Shown here: positions 12,485-25,200 of the stretch, piece by piece
Layout of the letters: each line of letters begins with the position of its first letter
Numbering within the stretch: position 1 is the first letter of the stretch
Assembly (NCBI RefSeq): GCF_009017415.1
Contig: NC_092408.1
Span: 682,001-746,000, forward strand
DNA from: Aspergillus flavus
Taxonomy: Eukaryota > Ascomycota > Eurotiomycetes > Eurotiales > Aspergillaceae
Direction: 5' to 3'
Length of the DNA: 64,000 nucleotides
Position numbers and translations under genes: made by a program
The notes under the pieces: generated by a model
Told to the model about the DNA's origin: nothing
Database searches by the model: none
Seen by the model: the letters and a program-made list of their open reading frames with translations, nothing else

Positions 12485-13670
12485 TTAATCAAACTTCACA
12501 ACTAAACGCCCGCGAAACGATCTGGACAAATACATCTCGGGGACCCGCAGGATATCGTCTTTCGTCACCACCGTTAACTGAGACCGAACTCCGTGTTGAT
12601 CCACGATTGCCATCATCTCCTCAACCTCTCCTCGACTGGCAACATAACTTCCTCGTAAAACCAACTCACAAAAGACAATGGGGTGAGTATCAAATCGCCA
12701 CTGTTCCGGTGGTAGACCTAGAAGAACCGCTACGCCGCCAATGCGCAGTAACCCCAAACTCCAAGCGTTGACGGCAATCGAATCTGCGCAATTGATCACC
12801 GCGGCCAGCCCTTCACCACCAGTTCGCTCCAGAATTTTCTCACTTGCATAGTCATGTGTAGAGTTTATGATGAAATCCGGTCGAAGCTCAGGGGGCATGT
12901 CGTCCGTAAGCTGTAGACTCGCATCTCGGTTATCGATAGCCACAGTTCGGTATCCCAGAGCTTTAGCAAACTGTACACCCAGCTGTCCGAGCCCCCCGAT
13001 CCCAACCACACCGATCATATCACCTGTCCGGAGAAACGGTCGCGCCTTGTTGATCGCTCCCCAAGCGGTGGCCTAAATTAGTTCTTAGCTCTGGCTCTTC
13101 TCCAGTGTAAAGTAGAAAGAGCGACGTACCCCCGCACATAATAGTGGCGCTCCTTGTTCAAAGGACACAGAGTCAGGGAGAAGTATTGTTGTCGCCGAGT
13201 CGGCAACCATATAAGCAGCAAAACAGCCATCGTTCTTGAAGCCTCCTGTCTCTCTGTGATCGCAAAACCGCGGGTCCAACTTTCCATACCTTTTTCGAGA
13301 CCCTCTGCATCCTGCACAGTTACCGCACGCATTCTTGAAATTTAATATACCAACGCGATCGCCGACTTTCCAGTTTAAGGCGGATTCCTTCCCTACTTGC
13401 ACGACTGTGCCTACCGGCTCATGGGATGGAATCAAGGGCAGCGGGCTGTTGAGTTCCCCGCGCAGCACTTGTATATCCGAATGACAGAATCCTGCGGCGT
13501 GTATTTTCACAAGGAGCTCGTTGGGACGGAGCGGGGGAACATTGACCGTTGAGATGGTGTAGGGTTTGTTGAACTGAATGACATTAGGTAGTGGTTGCTG
13601 ATAAGATGATGGAAACGCATACTTCGGTGATTTGGGCTGCCCACATCGTCTTGGGAATGGACGGCGACAT
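12485..13670 (-). CDS. Zinc-dependent alcohol dehydrogenase (MDR family)
   Basis: Exons are 13670-13623, 13573-13130 and 13072-12485, giving 359 residues, the usual length for the family. The start at 13670 opens a 16-residue first exon ending MWAAQITE, which splices in frame to FNKPYTIS. A longer unspliced frame from 13750 lacks this typical N-terminus. Catalytic zinc ligands are visible as C46 (GFCHSD), H67-E68 (SHEP) and C162 (LLCAG). The structural-zinc cysteines are C99, C102, C105 and C120, and the NAD(P)-binding turn GIGGLG lies in exon 3. It should oxidise alcohols or reduce aldehydes in the cytosol; the substrate is unknown. The gap C105-C120 is 15 residues against 8 in classical ADHs. 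The gene is divergent from the P450 at 15420 across 1.75 kb. Confidence 0.9.
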
Positions 13671-15419
13671 TTTCCTGCGGGGGAAGTTATCAGAGAGAAG
13701 TAGTGGACCTTCAGTAGAATAGCTGCATTTATATGTTTAGTATTCTCCAATCCACGACAGTAGTGAGTGGAGTATTATAGCGCTAGTTATGCCATGCACG
13801 CCGTGACATCATGTGTTTCTCCAACTAAATACTCCAACCCTAATCATTGCATACCCCACCGAATTTGGCGCACATACAGATCAAATTGCCTATATCAAGA
13901 TTAAAAGAAGGTCTCCTGCTTGATTGCTGAGTATAGATTAGTAAATTTATGGCTACTTCATACTTCGTTTAGCTAGTATATCTTGACGTCAGTTTTCTGA
14001 AAACCGCATTGGAACTATCTTACATAGACAAGTCTAGAATGATAGACTTACGAATTCTGATATATACGGACAGGCTTATGTGATGGAGTTATCCAGTTTA
14101 TACGATCGACTAATGATCTAAGGAAGAGTGATGTACACATGAAAATGCAAAAGGTCTGTAGTTGTAACCTTCCCTATCTGAAGCTTATGGGCTCAACAGG
14201 TTATGACATGACTCGATGCATGCCATACCAGAATAGTCAAATAATGTTTAGATTGCCGAAAGCCGTTTTCGTCTATGCGGATCATCCCCTTTGCGGAGTG
14301 CGACACATACGTAGGATAATGTTTCCGTTTTGGCTACCAGTAATACTGCATACTATGTAGTATGCAACAGGGGTTCTAGAATCACTTTGTGAAGGCCCTT
14401 TGGTATCTCGAAGGTTTTGTTTTTTCTGTTTTTTTCCCCCCTTCAATATTTCAATGTAATTGTCAGTTTGAACTTGAGAAGTGAGTGCCGAGCCTTCCAA
14501 AGGATACTGTCTAAGCTATATCCCGTAATTCGATATTACTACTGGCCTTATAGAGATCATCGAGAGGCATTTCAGGCCGACATTGGTGCCTTGAATCAAT
14601 TTGCCCTTCTTCAAGCGTTCAATGTATTCGCTTTCCCAACATCTTTAGTTTTATGAAACAGTACACATTTGACGTGATCTCCTACTTGTGCTGGAAGGTG
14701 GATACTCTGTTATGAATACAACATCAGTTCCAGTTTGTGATGTTGCATCCGCTCGCAGAGAACCAAGTTTGAGAAACGCCCTCTGATTGATCTAGCCTTC
14801 ACAGAAAAATAGCACAGTATCTGCTATTAGTGTGAGTTATAAGTACATTACGTGAGTGCAAAGATAGAAGAGTTGGTGGCTGGCTATACATATCCAAGAG
14901 TGGTTGAATTGGTAGCATATAAATGGCGGATTCGATAGCTGATAAGGGACACAAAAGATGTACCCACACTGCAATCGGAAGAAATAGATTACCGTAGTAA
15001 GATTATATTCACATATTTTGATTACATAGCTTTTTCTCTTGATCGTGTTGTTATTGGCTGAACTGACTCTGCCATGTTGTTTGCGGAGTGGGTATCAAGG
15101 GATGTCCTTCCAGAAGCGGCATCCCTTGATGAGACCACGCATCCGTCGACCCAGGTCCGCCTCTTTCTCACTGGCAGAGGCTCACTTATCTTGCACCTGT
15201 TGCCCACGTCCTACGTGAGACGTGGAGAAGCTCAGGTGTCATAGCCAGGTGTCAACAGTCCGACGTTGCATATAACGTCACGGGTTCCATTAAAACCCGA
15301 CGCCAACCCTATCAGCAGCTTTGACCTTCACCTTCATGAAGTCTAGGGTGTAGCCAGGAATTTTGTGACCTGCGTTGATTGAGATAATATCCAAGGGCTT
15401 GTCAGTATCAGCAAACAAC
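13671..15419. other. Divergent intergenic region between ADH and P450 genes
   Basis: This 1.75 kb stretch is AT-rich with no supported coding sequence. It must contain the promoters of both the alcohol dehydrogenase (-) and the P450 (+). A TATA-like ATATAAAT sits near 14918, about 500 bases before the P450 ATG. The longest open frame (14417-14656, +) has no protein-like features. Confidence 0.5.
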
Positions 15420-17139
15420 ATGGATTCCGGGTTTATTCGCGACAATATCCCGGCCATCGCATCGATCGCTGTGTTGGTATACGTTCTCTCGGTAGGTCGC
15501 TCACTGACTATTGCATCGTAGCCTCAGCTAATTCGCATCATAGGTCGTATACCGGTCGCAGAGAAGTCACCTAAGCTACCTACCCGGTCCCTGGTATACC
15601 AAGTTTACCGACCTCCCTCTCCGATACAAAGTCGTCACCGGCCAGCGGCCCCGATATGTCCACGCTCTGCATGATAAATATGGTTTGTCGCATATCCAAA
15701 GTATACGCGATCTTGGTTAATAAAGCGAACAGGCCCCGTGGTACGAATTGGACCCGACGAAGTCGATGTTTCCGATATTAGCGGCGCACGCGAAATCCAT
15801 CGCATTGGAAGTGGTTTCCTCAAATCCCCTTGGTATTCCCTCTTGAACCGCAAGGATACACAGAGTATCTTTACGACCACCGACCCGAAGTTTCACAATG
15901 CCCATCGTCGACTCCTCTCATCCCCTATGTCTGAACTTTCACTCAAGTCGATGGAGCCGTTGATCGACGCTCGAGTACGCCTTACTATCCAGAAAATGCA
16001 AGAGGAGATGAAGACTCGTGGCGTGGCAGACGTCTATAAATGGTGGTTTTTCATGGCTACGGATATCATTGGTGAAATTACCTTTGGAGAATCCTTCCGC
16101 ATGTTAGAAAAGGGAAAGGTTGGTGACTCTTTGCTTCGCCCGGATGCTGTTTATCTAATGCACTGCAGAAAAACCAATATGTGAAAGACATCGAAATGAT
16201 CTCGGTTATTGGTGGTATTCGTGCAAGTTTCCCTATCCTCGTCAAGCTGGCGACGCTACTCCCTCTCCCCATCTTCAAGGAGGTCAATGCAAGTGGAAAC
16301 CGTGTGTTCGGATATGCGACAGAATCTATTAATCGGTACAAACGTCTTTTGGCCGAGAACCCGGAGAACCCCAAACCGACTGTGTTCACCAAACTGTACA
16401 ATGCGGGTGAGGAAGGTCTGCCGGATAATGAAATCCGAGACGATGCGCAAAGTTTCATCGTGGCCGGTAGCGACACCACTGCCAACACTCTGACCTACCT
16501 GGTCTGGGCCGTATGCCGGGATCCTCAGATTAAGAAGAAGTTGGTCGACGAACTGGCAGAGATCCGGGATGATTTCACGGACGAGGACCTGCGATCACTG
16601 CCCTACTTGAACCAGGTAATCAACGAGGCTCTCCGTCTCTACCCTGCTGTTCCTTCAGCTTTGCCACGCAGTGTACCACCGAAGGGAACGACGATGGGAG
16701 GCCACTGGATACCTGGAGGCTCTACTGTGAGCACGCAGCTGTATAGTTTGCATCGTGACCCGGTTGCTTACCCTGACCCGGAGAAGTAAGTTTTGCAATA
16801 AGCGCATGACACGTGCATTGCTGATTACATATCAGATTCGAACCGTCCCGGTGGGCCTCACCTACAAAGCTAATGAAAGACGCATTCATGCCATTTGGGG
16901 CCGGATCACGCAGTAAGTCTCTATGAAGCTAGAGTGACCACAGCACTCACATGAACAATGCAGATTGTATTGGACTCCACCTCGCGAAGATCGAGCTGCG
17001 ACTCGCCACCGGCTACTTCTTCCGCTACTTCCCCAATGCTAAACTTTCCAGCAAGTACGATTTCAACGATAACGACATGGAACAGATGTTGTTCTTCTTA
17101 ATGTCGCCGAAAGGCAAGCGGTGCCTCCTGGAAGTGTGA
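15420..17139 (+). CDS. Cytochrome P450 monooxygenase
   Basis: Six exons (15420-15491, 15544-15682, 15733-16118, 16169-16785, 16836-16912, 16964-17139) give 488 residues with all phases consistent and introns of 50-52 bp. An N-terminal membrane anchor (IASIAVLVYVLSVVY) is followed by a proline hinge (LPGPWY). The I-helix oxygen-binding motif AGSDTT, the K-helix ExxR (EALR) and the heme loop FGAGSRNCIG with its cysteine ligand C432 are all present, so the enzyme should be active on the endoplasmic reticulum. The sequence style resembles fungal P450s of the CYP58/60/65 group, which hydroxylate polyketide or terpenoid intermediates; the substrate is not known. The flanking alcohol dehydrogenase and MFS exporter could act with it, although no backbone synthase lies nearby. 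Confidence 0.93.
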
Positions 17140-18305
17140 TGGAAGTTTAATGTATAATCATCCGAGGGCTGTTATCGTTCGTTATCGACGGGCCACAAGA
17201 AAGAGCCGAGCAGAAAACCATATTGTGGGTCTCTTGCGTCAGGCACAGTCCCTGGTTAATCCACCGCGGATTCAATTCCGTGGTTTCTCTTGGCTCATAC
17301 GACGTTATTTGGGGTAAGGATCTATCAGATTATGAATGTTTATATAAGGGGTTCTGGTGTTGAACGGTAGGATAGGGCTTCGGGGCCGAATATGTAATGA
17401 GTACGAGATTTTCGGTTTATATAGTAATCGCCGTTGAAAAGTCATGAACTTTGTCTTTCTTTGGACGTGGCCTTGTTTGCTTTTCGACCTATGTTTTACC
17501 AGATCATTGCCTAAAATGGTAGCCTAAACGTGTGGTTCGAACTCAATGGCCCAAATGCTTGACGAATATCTGATGCCGATAAGTCTAGAGAACGGGTGCC
17601 AAGAACCGCAGCCGTGCGACGGACCGAAGGAAGCCCTAAAGATGGGATCGGCAGAGGTAAGCCTGCTAGCAGAAAGAGTAACACGGCACCACGAGCATTA
17701 TAAATTCTTCCAAGAGATGATTATAAATGTCATAGACGGATCTCTCCTTTCGGAAAGATATGAGTAATACTGGTACTACAACCGGAGTACGCATATACCC
17801 GTACTCCGTATATCGAGAACCCAGTGAGGGAAGCTGATTCGATATCAAGGCCCATTTGGCACCCCCGAAAAGGAAGCGCCATGCCGACTAACCGGCTGAA
17901 CGGACCCAACTTCGGGATGAAGGTGTCCACCCCTAATTTCTTAGTCCCGAAAAGACGTGCTAACCGCGGAATTATGTCCATGCTGGATCAGCATCCCGGT
18001 GTGCTGATTCGCCAGGGGGGAAATCTCGTTCGACAAGTTTCTTAAATCTATATGTTAAGTCGGGCGACCCCATGGGTGCTGGCACTTACAGGATTGGTAG
18101 AGCCCCAACTCTGGACTAAGGATGCGCTTACACTACGGCATTCAGGTTGAATTTTTGACCCACCGTAGTTTCTCTTCGAGGGGATAAGAAAAAAAGAAAA
18201 GCCAGGTCGTCTGTTTGTTGTAGTTAAAATCTTTCAGGTATCGTGTCATACCTGTGTAGACTAACTACGTGAGACCTACGGCGTAGGGCTTTCAGGATCG
18301 GCATC
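17140..18305. other. Intergenic: P450 3' flank and MFS promoter
   Basis: No gene is supported. The short frame at 17546-17767 (+) has a possible donor (gtaagc near 17656), but I could not assemble a convincing product. A-rich runs near 18185 lie about 120 bases before the MFS start. Confidence 0.45.
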
Positions 18306-20204
18306 ATGAGTCACGGCCTTGTGGAAAAGGCTTCGAAGGAGACGGTCAGCGCGACCTCTGGGGGGTATCTGGCTCCCTTTCCGCCTCGAACTGTCGACCT
18401 CGAGTCGCAGCGCCGTCCTAGTACCCTCCATGATAGTGTCGAGCTCGAGCGTATCAACACATCTCGTCTACAGCAGCAACTTACCGTTGGATCGAATCGA
18501 AGCCGCATACCTCGAGAGCAATGGCTGCCGATGGGAGCAGGAAAAGACTATCCTCCTCCGCTACCGGACGCTGAGGAATACGTGGTCGAGTTCGAAGGAT
18601 CGGACGACCCTATGCATCCCCAGAACTGGCCTATGAGAAGGCGGTATGCTGCACTTTGATCGCGATATGGCCAAGGCACCAAGACTAATCCAAAAACAGG
18701 GTTCTTATAGGGTCGCTCTTGACGTTCTGTGCACTTATCACGGCGTATGTTAGTGCTATTTTCGCCACGGCCTCGGAGGGTGTTATGAAGGAGTTCGGAT
18801 TCGGCAAAGAAGTGGCTGCGTTGGGTACAACGCTATATGTGCTGGGGTTCTCTGCCGGGCCGACGATATGGGCGCCGGCGTCTGAGTTGATCGGACGACG
18901 ATGGCCCATGTTGGTTGGCATGTTCGGATTCGATATCTTCACGATCGCCTGCGCGACGGCGAAAGACACGCAAACGATCATGTTGACACGCTTCTTCGCG
19001 GGGTTTTGCGCCGCTAGTGTCATCGCTCTTGTTCCGGCCAGTCTGTCGGACCTGTTCAATAACCATCATCGAGGTGTCGCGATCGCTGTGTATACGATGT
19101 CTGTGTTTACCGGTCCTTTCACCGCACCTTTCATCGGCGGGTTCACTGCAGAGAGCTATTTAGGCTGGCGGTGGACGTTCTATATACCGGCCTTTGTCGG
19201 GTTCTTTAGCTTGATCTTGATGGCGCTGTTTGCACAGGAGACGTACGCACCCGTTGTATTAATGCAAAAAGCAGCCATCCTGCGCCGTCAAACCAGGAAC
19301 TGGGGTATCCACGCACGGCAGGATGAACACGAGATCGATTTCCGGGAGCTGGTGACCAAGAACCTTGCGCGGCCTTTCCTGATCTTGTTCACCGAGCCCA
19401 TCGCCTTCCTTCTGACCTTGTACATGTCCTTCATTTATGGACTGGCTTATGCGCTGCTGTCGGCCTACCCAATTGTCTTCCAAGGCACCTATGGCATGAC
19501 CGGTGGTGTGAGCGGATTACCATTCATAGGATTGATTATTGGCGAAATAGCGGGCAGTAGTTTCGTTCTTTCTCTTCAGAAATCGTACTCGCGCAAGTTG
19601 GAGGCCAATAGTAATGTGCCCGTACCTGAATGGCGCTTACCCCCTTGCATCGTGGGTGGTGTTGCATTTGCAGGAGGGCTCTTCTGGTGAGTGACCTTCT
19701 CCTGGGCTCGATCATGCCATATAGTTGGCCATTTGCTTGGCCATAATGCTTGGCCAGGAGATGTAGTTAACAGTATGTAATAGGTTTGGCTGGACAGGCT
19801 GGAATCCATCGATTCATTGGATGGCTCCCACGGCGGCTGGAGTGCTGGTCGGATTCGGCATCACGTCGATATTCATGCAAGGATTCAATTACCTACTGGA
19901 TTCGTATCTCAATTTGTAAGTTGCGTGTCGTTCGGTGTTTGCTTATTCTCGTACTAATTTCCTTTTTTCTCTCAGCGCGGCATCGGCGTTCGCAGCGAAC
20001 ACCATGATGCGATCCATGGTGGGAGCCTGTTTCCCACTTTTCACGCGCCAGATGTTCAACAACTTGGGCATTCAATGGGCCGGCACTCTGCTCGGGTGTA
20101 TCGCCGTAGTGATGATTCCGATCCCGGTGCTTTTCCTCGTATTCGGGCCTCGACTACGTCAGAGGAGCCGGTTGGCACCAGCCATGGGGGTAAAACAGGC
20201 GTAG
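18306..20204 (+). CDS. MFS drug/polyamine:H+ antiporter (DHA1 type)
   Basis: Exons are 18306-18643, 18700-19686, 19784-19915 and 19976-20204, giving 561 residues. A hydrophilic N-terminal tail of about 110 residues ends in the HPQNWP sequence typical of fungal DHA1 exporters. About 12 membrane segments follow. The loop after the second segment carries the MFS signature as ELIGRRWPML, and GPFTAPFIGGF resembles the antiporter motif C region. Members of this group (Tpo1/Flu1-like) export drugs, polyamines or metabolites across the plasma membrane using the proton gradient. Lying 1.2 kb after the P450 it could export a product of that enzyme, but it could equally be an independent resistance pump. 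Confidence 0.9.
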
Positions 20205-21200
20205 AATGAGGGAAATTCTGGACGATTCTCGGGGAATATATTTGCATATGATTGGGTTTGTCTTGTTCAGCTGGTTCGGAAGGATTCAATAAGATTTTCT
20301 CAGTCGAATAAAACCGTTCGGGCGATTTGATTCATTTCTTCCATGGACAACGAAGGAAGGAAAGCCGAAAGGGGTCACGAGAACAAAACCAGGTCACGGA
20401 GTGGACTTAATCTCCGATTGAGAATAATCAAGGAACCCCAGAACGCGCGGAGGGACTTTTCACCAAGAGAGCAGAGATCGACAGCGGGCACGCGTCTCAT
20501 TGGTGCAGGACTGTGTTAAGAGAAACAGAGAATTGTAGCCTGTTAGTAACCGGAGACCCCGAGAGGGATCTTCAGTGCAAAAAAAAAAGCTTCAATTTAG
20601 GGCAAAGACGGAGTGGGGCGACCAAAGAATCACACTGAGCCATGTGGTACATGTGATTCAGCCGTTTCGCCGGATCGTCAGCCAGCGGGTGCCTTTTTTG
20701 AGTTTCTGTCTCTTTTGATTTCCGGCGTTTTTCGTTTATGCTTATGTGTTGAGTCAATCCAGGCACCGCGCATACTAGGGGAAAGGTTTCGCAAGCGGCC
20801 GTCGGGAGAACCGACAAGACACACAAGCTTTGCAACCAAGCCTGTCACCGTCTGATCAACATCCTTCTTGAACATGCCGAGGCTGATTTCGTGGATTTTC
20901 CGTCAGCTTAAGCAAGTGGATCCGTGTGGATGGTAGTGTGAACTGAACCAATTCAGCTCGATCCGGCCAAGAGCATCGATGGTAGACTATTGAGATCGCG
21001 CATGCCATGTCTCACTATTTTCAGCGGAACCACAAACAACCCGATTGTCGGATCAGGGATATCGATTTTGGCGAAGTCTGTATACAGAATGTAACTATTT
21101 AATGGGCGTCGTTTCCACTGTCTGCTGTCTTCATCTGTTCATGCTCACAATTGCCTCGTCTCTATCCATTGAGTAGACCCTGCGAAGCACACTGGCAAAG
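20205..21200. promoter_or_regulatory. Lipase upstream region
   Basis: No gene is supported. A TATA-like TATTTAA lies at 21096-21102, about 100 bases before the lipase ATG, followed by a pyrimidine-rich leader, which fits a core promoter. The overlapping opposite-strand frames around 20572-20875 have no protein features. Confidence 0.5.
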
Positions 21201-22224
21201 ATGCGCTTCCTCTCCGGCTTCGTTTCTGTTCTGTCCTCAGTGGCCCTGTTGGGTTACGCTTACCCAACGGCAATTGATGTTAGAGGTACTGAATCTGCTT
21301 CATGATCTGCTGGACGGACACTGACTCATTGTTAAGACATCCCTACTACCCAGCTCGAAGACTTCAAGTTCTGGGTGCAATATGCGGCTGCCACCTACTG
21401 CCCCAATAACTACGTTGCCAAAGACGGCGAAAAGCTGAATTGCTCTGTGGGCAACTGCCCTGATGTCGAGGCGGCCGGTTCTACTGTCAAGCTCAGCTTC
21501 TCCGAGTAAGTCACCTGAGTTCCCAGTACCGTGACCTCCAACTAACAACCCTAACAGTGATACCATCACCGACACTGCCGGCTTCGTGGCCGTAGACAAC
21601 ACCAACAAGGCCATCGTCGTCGCTTTCCGTGGCTCCTACTCTATCCGCAACTGGGTCACCGACGCAACCTTCCCCCAAACCGACCCAGGACTGTGCGACG
21701 GCTGCAAGGCCGAACTGGGCTTCTGGACCGCCTGGAAGGTCGTCCGCGACCGCATCATCAAGACCCTGGATGAGCTGAAGCCCGAACACAGCGACTACAA
21801 GATCGTTGTCGTGGGCCACAGTCTCGGCGCCGCCATCGCCTCGCTCGCAGCTGCGGACCTGCGCACGAAGAATTACGACGCGATCCTGTACGCCTACGCC
21901 GCGCCGCGTGTGGCCAACAAGCCTCTGGCCGAGTTCATCACCAACCAGGGCAACAACTACCGCTTCACTCACAATGACGACCCCGTGCCCAAGCTGCCGC
22001 TCTTGACTATGGGCTACGTGCACATCAGCCCTGAATACTATATCACCGCGCCGGACAACACTACCGTCACCGACAACCAAGTCACCGTTCTCGATGGATA
22101 CGTGAACTTCAAGGGAAACACCGGCACGAGCGGCGGACTGCCTGACCTCCTTGCGTTCCACTCGCATGTCTGGTACTTTATCCACGCCGATGCCTGCAAG
22201 GGTCCTGGATTGCCATTGCGCTAA
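21201..22224 (+). CDS. Secreted class-3 lipase / feruloyl-esterase-like hydrolase
   Basis: Exons are 21201-21285, 21337-21505 and 21558-22224, giving 306 residues. A signal peptide (MRFLSGFVSVLSSVALLG) leads into the mature enzyme. The alpha/beta-hydrolase triad is visible: Ser173 in the elbow GHSLG, Asp226 in HNDDPVP and His288 in FHSHVWY. The oxyanion region is VVAFRGS. Cysteine pairs C..C (YCPNN/LNCSVGNC) and LCDGC match the disulphides of extracellular fungal lipases. The enzyme should cleave ester bonds of acylglycerols or related lipids outside the cell. The sequence looks essentially the same as a described A. niger lipase, which is the strongest pointer to species here. It is monocistronic with its own TATA-like box. 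Confidence 0.95.
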
Positions 22225-25200
22225 TTCGTTACCATTTTTTTTTGGTGAATTTCTTACATGATTTGGACGGACGATGAGATGAGTCTATGCTTCGTACTGT
22301 ATAAGGTTTGATGTGGAGTTGAAGCCTACGTAAATAATTTAATATCCCCTAATCTGAAACAAAATTTAAATCGAACCAAATTTCATCCCAGTCAAACCTT
22401 AATCGCCATAAATTCTCGTCTCCACCCACAGAGTAACTTAGGTACACTATTACCTTCACAACAAGAGATGAGCTAAAGAAAACTGAAGAAACCCCTCCTC
22501 AGCCTCCAAAAAATAAAAGAATTCCAAATGTCGTCGGCCAAGCACACTACACCTGCAGGTAGCAAGCAGCTAGATCCTCGTCGTGCAGAGATTGCGCACT
22601 GAACCTATCAGCAAAGGGAAATAGCCGACGCCCAGACCAAAGGAAGCGATAGATTCGGGCTGAAGCCAAGCCAATAGTTTGTGGAGATCGGCACGGAGCG
22701 GCACGGATCTAGGATCGTGGAGGTCTTCTTCAGCTGGGTTTGCTTTTTTGTGGTGGTCTAGTTGAAAATCGGATGATTTGCTTTTGTCTAGAATACTACC
22801 TTGTCGTTTGGATGTGTTACTTGAGTGGTTTGGCTGAGAATGGTCAGTTGTATGCTCAACGCCGGTGGCCCCATGTCCCATTAATAGAGGCCTATATGGA
22901 CAAAGACCTTACTTGGGTAGGACTTCGCCGATGGTCCGATACGGGATGTAATCTCAGCTGAAGACGGAGATTACCTCCGTGGTCAGGTTGCATTCTTCTG
23001 CAGAAACTCCTGCAGCTAGTGGTGTGATAAACCCACAGCTGAATGCTGCCGAACTAAAGCGGGCGGCGTGACATTTCCTGTCCGCAGTAGAATCAGCATT
23101 GTTATCAGTTTTCCTTGCCGAAACACCGCATGTAGGTTCTTGTTGTATGCATGTACGGCTGAGGGACGATATCACTTCTGAGCTGTGGCGCTGCTGCTTG
23201 GTGAGGATGTGGTGAGCTTTGGGGTTTGGATTAGGTAGGATTGCCGAGTGATGCTAGGGTGATAGATTCTGTGGTTGTCTGTTTCTTGTGTGGTTTCCAG
23301 GTAGGGTTGTTTTGATAGAATTTGGGGTGCTTATGCTTTTAGTAAGAATTGTTAATCAATAGCTTGTTACTATTTTTATAGTAAGATCAGTTATGCGACC
23401 TCATGTCAGCTGTAGCGTCAAGAGACCCTGTGCCTAGAGTGTTGACAGGACAGCCGTGGAAAACAGTGACCATGGTAAAACTCTGATTCTTTCTGACATC
23501 GTTATATATAAAACTTATCTGTTAATGTGGCTCGTTAGCTCATCTAAGATATCTGACATGAAATCTTCCAAGGTCGTAATTGTGAGATATATATATCTTC
23601 GAGTTGCTAGTCTTTGTGTACGCTTTCGAGTAATTGCATCGATCCTTAGGCATAACATTTTTATTCGGCTATATATATGTTATCTCAATCGGTGAAGAAT
23701 GTGCCTATGGAGCTAAGTATCTTCTCAGTTAAGCTCGCATCAGGAGACTATGTAATCCATAAAGCTGCATTGGTTGCCTCAGAAAGACAAAGCATTGACG
23801 GACGCCATCAATTCTTTGTGTGACATTGATGTCTGATGTATCAGTGATTTCTAGAGCAACGCAATAGAAGGGAATTACATATAGACAATATAGATAATAA
23901 TGTTGTGCTCTGATCTAAGCTTAGTCGGTTGATGGAACCCATTAGCCCATTAGCTTGAACGTCGCCTCAATTGTACGAGAGTCATATACTGCCAGGAGTG
24001 AGCTTCTTAGGGTCTGAAGAAGTATAACTAGAGGGTGATGGACTGTAGGCAGATAGCCCAGATATAGCACGGCGAGTCTTTGACAGTGAAGATGCTTAAA
24101 CGAGAAGCTCTTCATTGGATGCTCAAGATCATAGGTGAGAAGAGTCACGGTCTCTTCGTATATGAATTTACTCTTGTACTATGCCCGAATGATTATTGTT
24201 TAGAAGGTTGTACGGACCGTGTTGCGATGGGCAGTTTTCACTATTCATGATTTTTTACACTTCCCCATAGTAACGATTACGACTTCGCTGGCCAACCGAC
24301 AGAAGCATTAACCACTACCGCTGTGCAGAATGCCTCGTCCATAATAACTTCCGTGGTAACAATGAGGCACAATGATGCTGCATATGAAAGAGACATGGTC
24401 GTGATGAATCCCAGCATAAGCATAGAAAACACATTAGGGTACCTCTAGCTTCTATTCAGAGGTGGAAATAGCATTAGGGTGAAAGCGAAAATAAGGCCTA
24501 TGGACACAGTCCTAGCTCGGTCTATCTAAATGATACCATGCCATGTGAACCAGACAAACGATGCGCCGTTAACGTCCTTCCTCCGCGAGGTTTTCATTAC
24601 CGCTATCTTCCATACTGATCTTGTCCAATCTCTGCGTACACTCTTACATTCTATGGAAAGGTCTAGACGTCCTATAGTTTGTCCCTCACGTAGTCATAGA
24701 ATCGTGATTGATCGTTCGATATTGGCACTCCAAGTACGGTTTAGATCATTGGGATATGCAACACTATGATCACAATGACGAACATATTTAGAACGCTAGA
24801 CGCTATCATCAATGATGGAGACGAGTCCTGCGAGAATAGCCCATTGGTCATGGTGGGTATACTACTGGAATACTCGGAATGGCAGCCCTCAAGGCCTATC
24901 TGTTGAGGGTGGTCAACCCATCCACAATGATATCACTTAGAAAGTCTAGCCCCGACTTCCCAAGCATAGTAAAGAAGGTGTCCATGATGTAAGAATTGAA
25001 TTGTTACATGAGGCCACCTCGAAGGTAATGACATGAAAGCCTAGAAGCTAGTTGAAGACGTGATACTGGAGGTTATGTCACTAATTTCCCGAGGAAGGCT
25101 TTTGGACAGCAGCAGCGCGGATGGTTCTGTGCTTGAAGTGCAGCGAGAGGAATCATCTGGTAATTACATTGAACGGAGAAGTAGAATATTGCAATAGATT

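Noticed and set aside
13085..13750. Longer unspliced N-terminus for the ADH starting at 13750
   Set aside because: It reads through a clear intron and lacks the MWAAQITEFNKPY beginning that the spliced model gives.
21511..22185. 224-codon minus-strand frame over the lipase
   Set aside because: Val/Gly/Arg-rich antisense shadow of the GC-rich lipase exon 3; no motif of its own.
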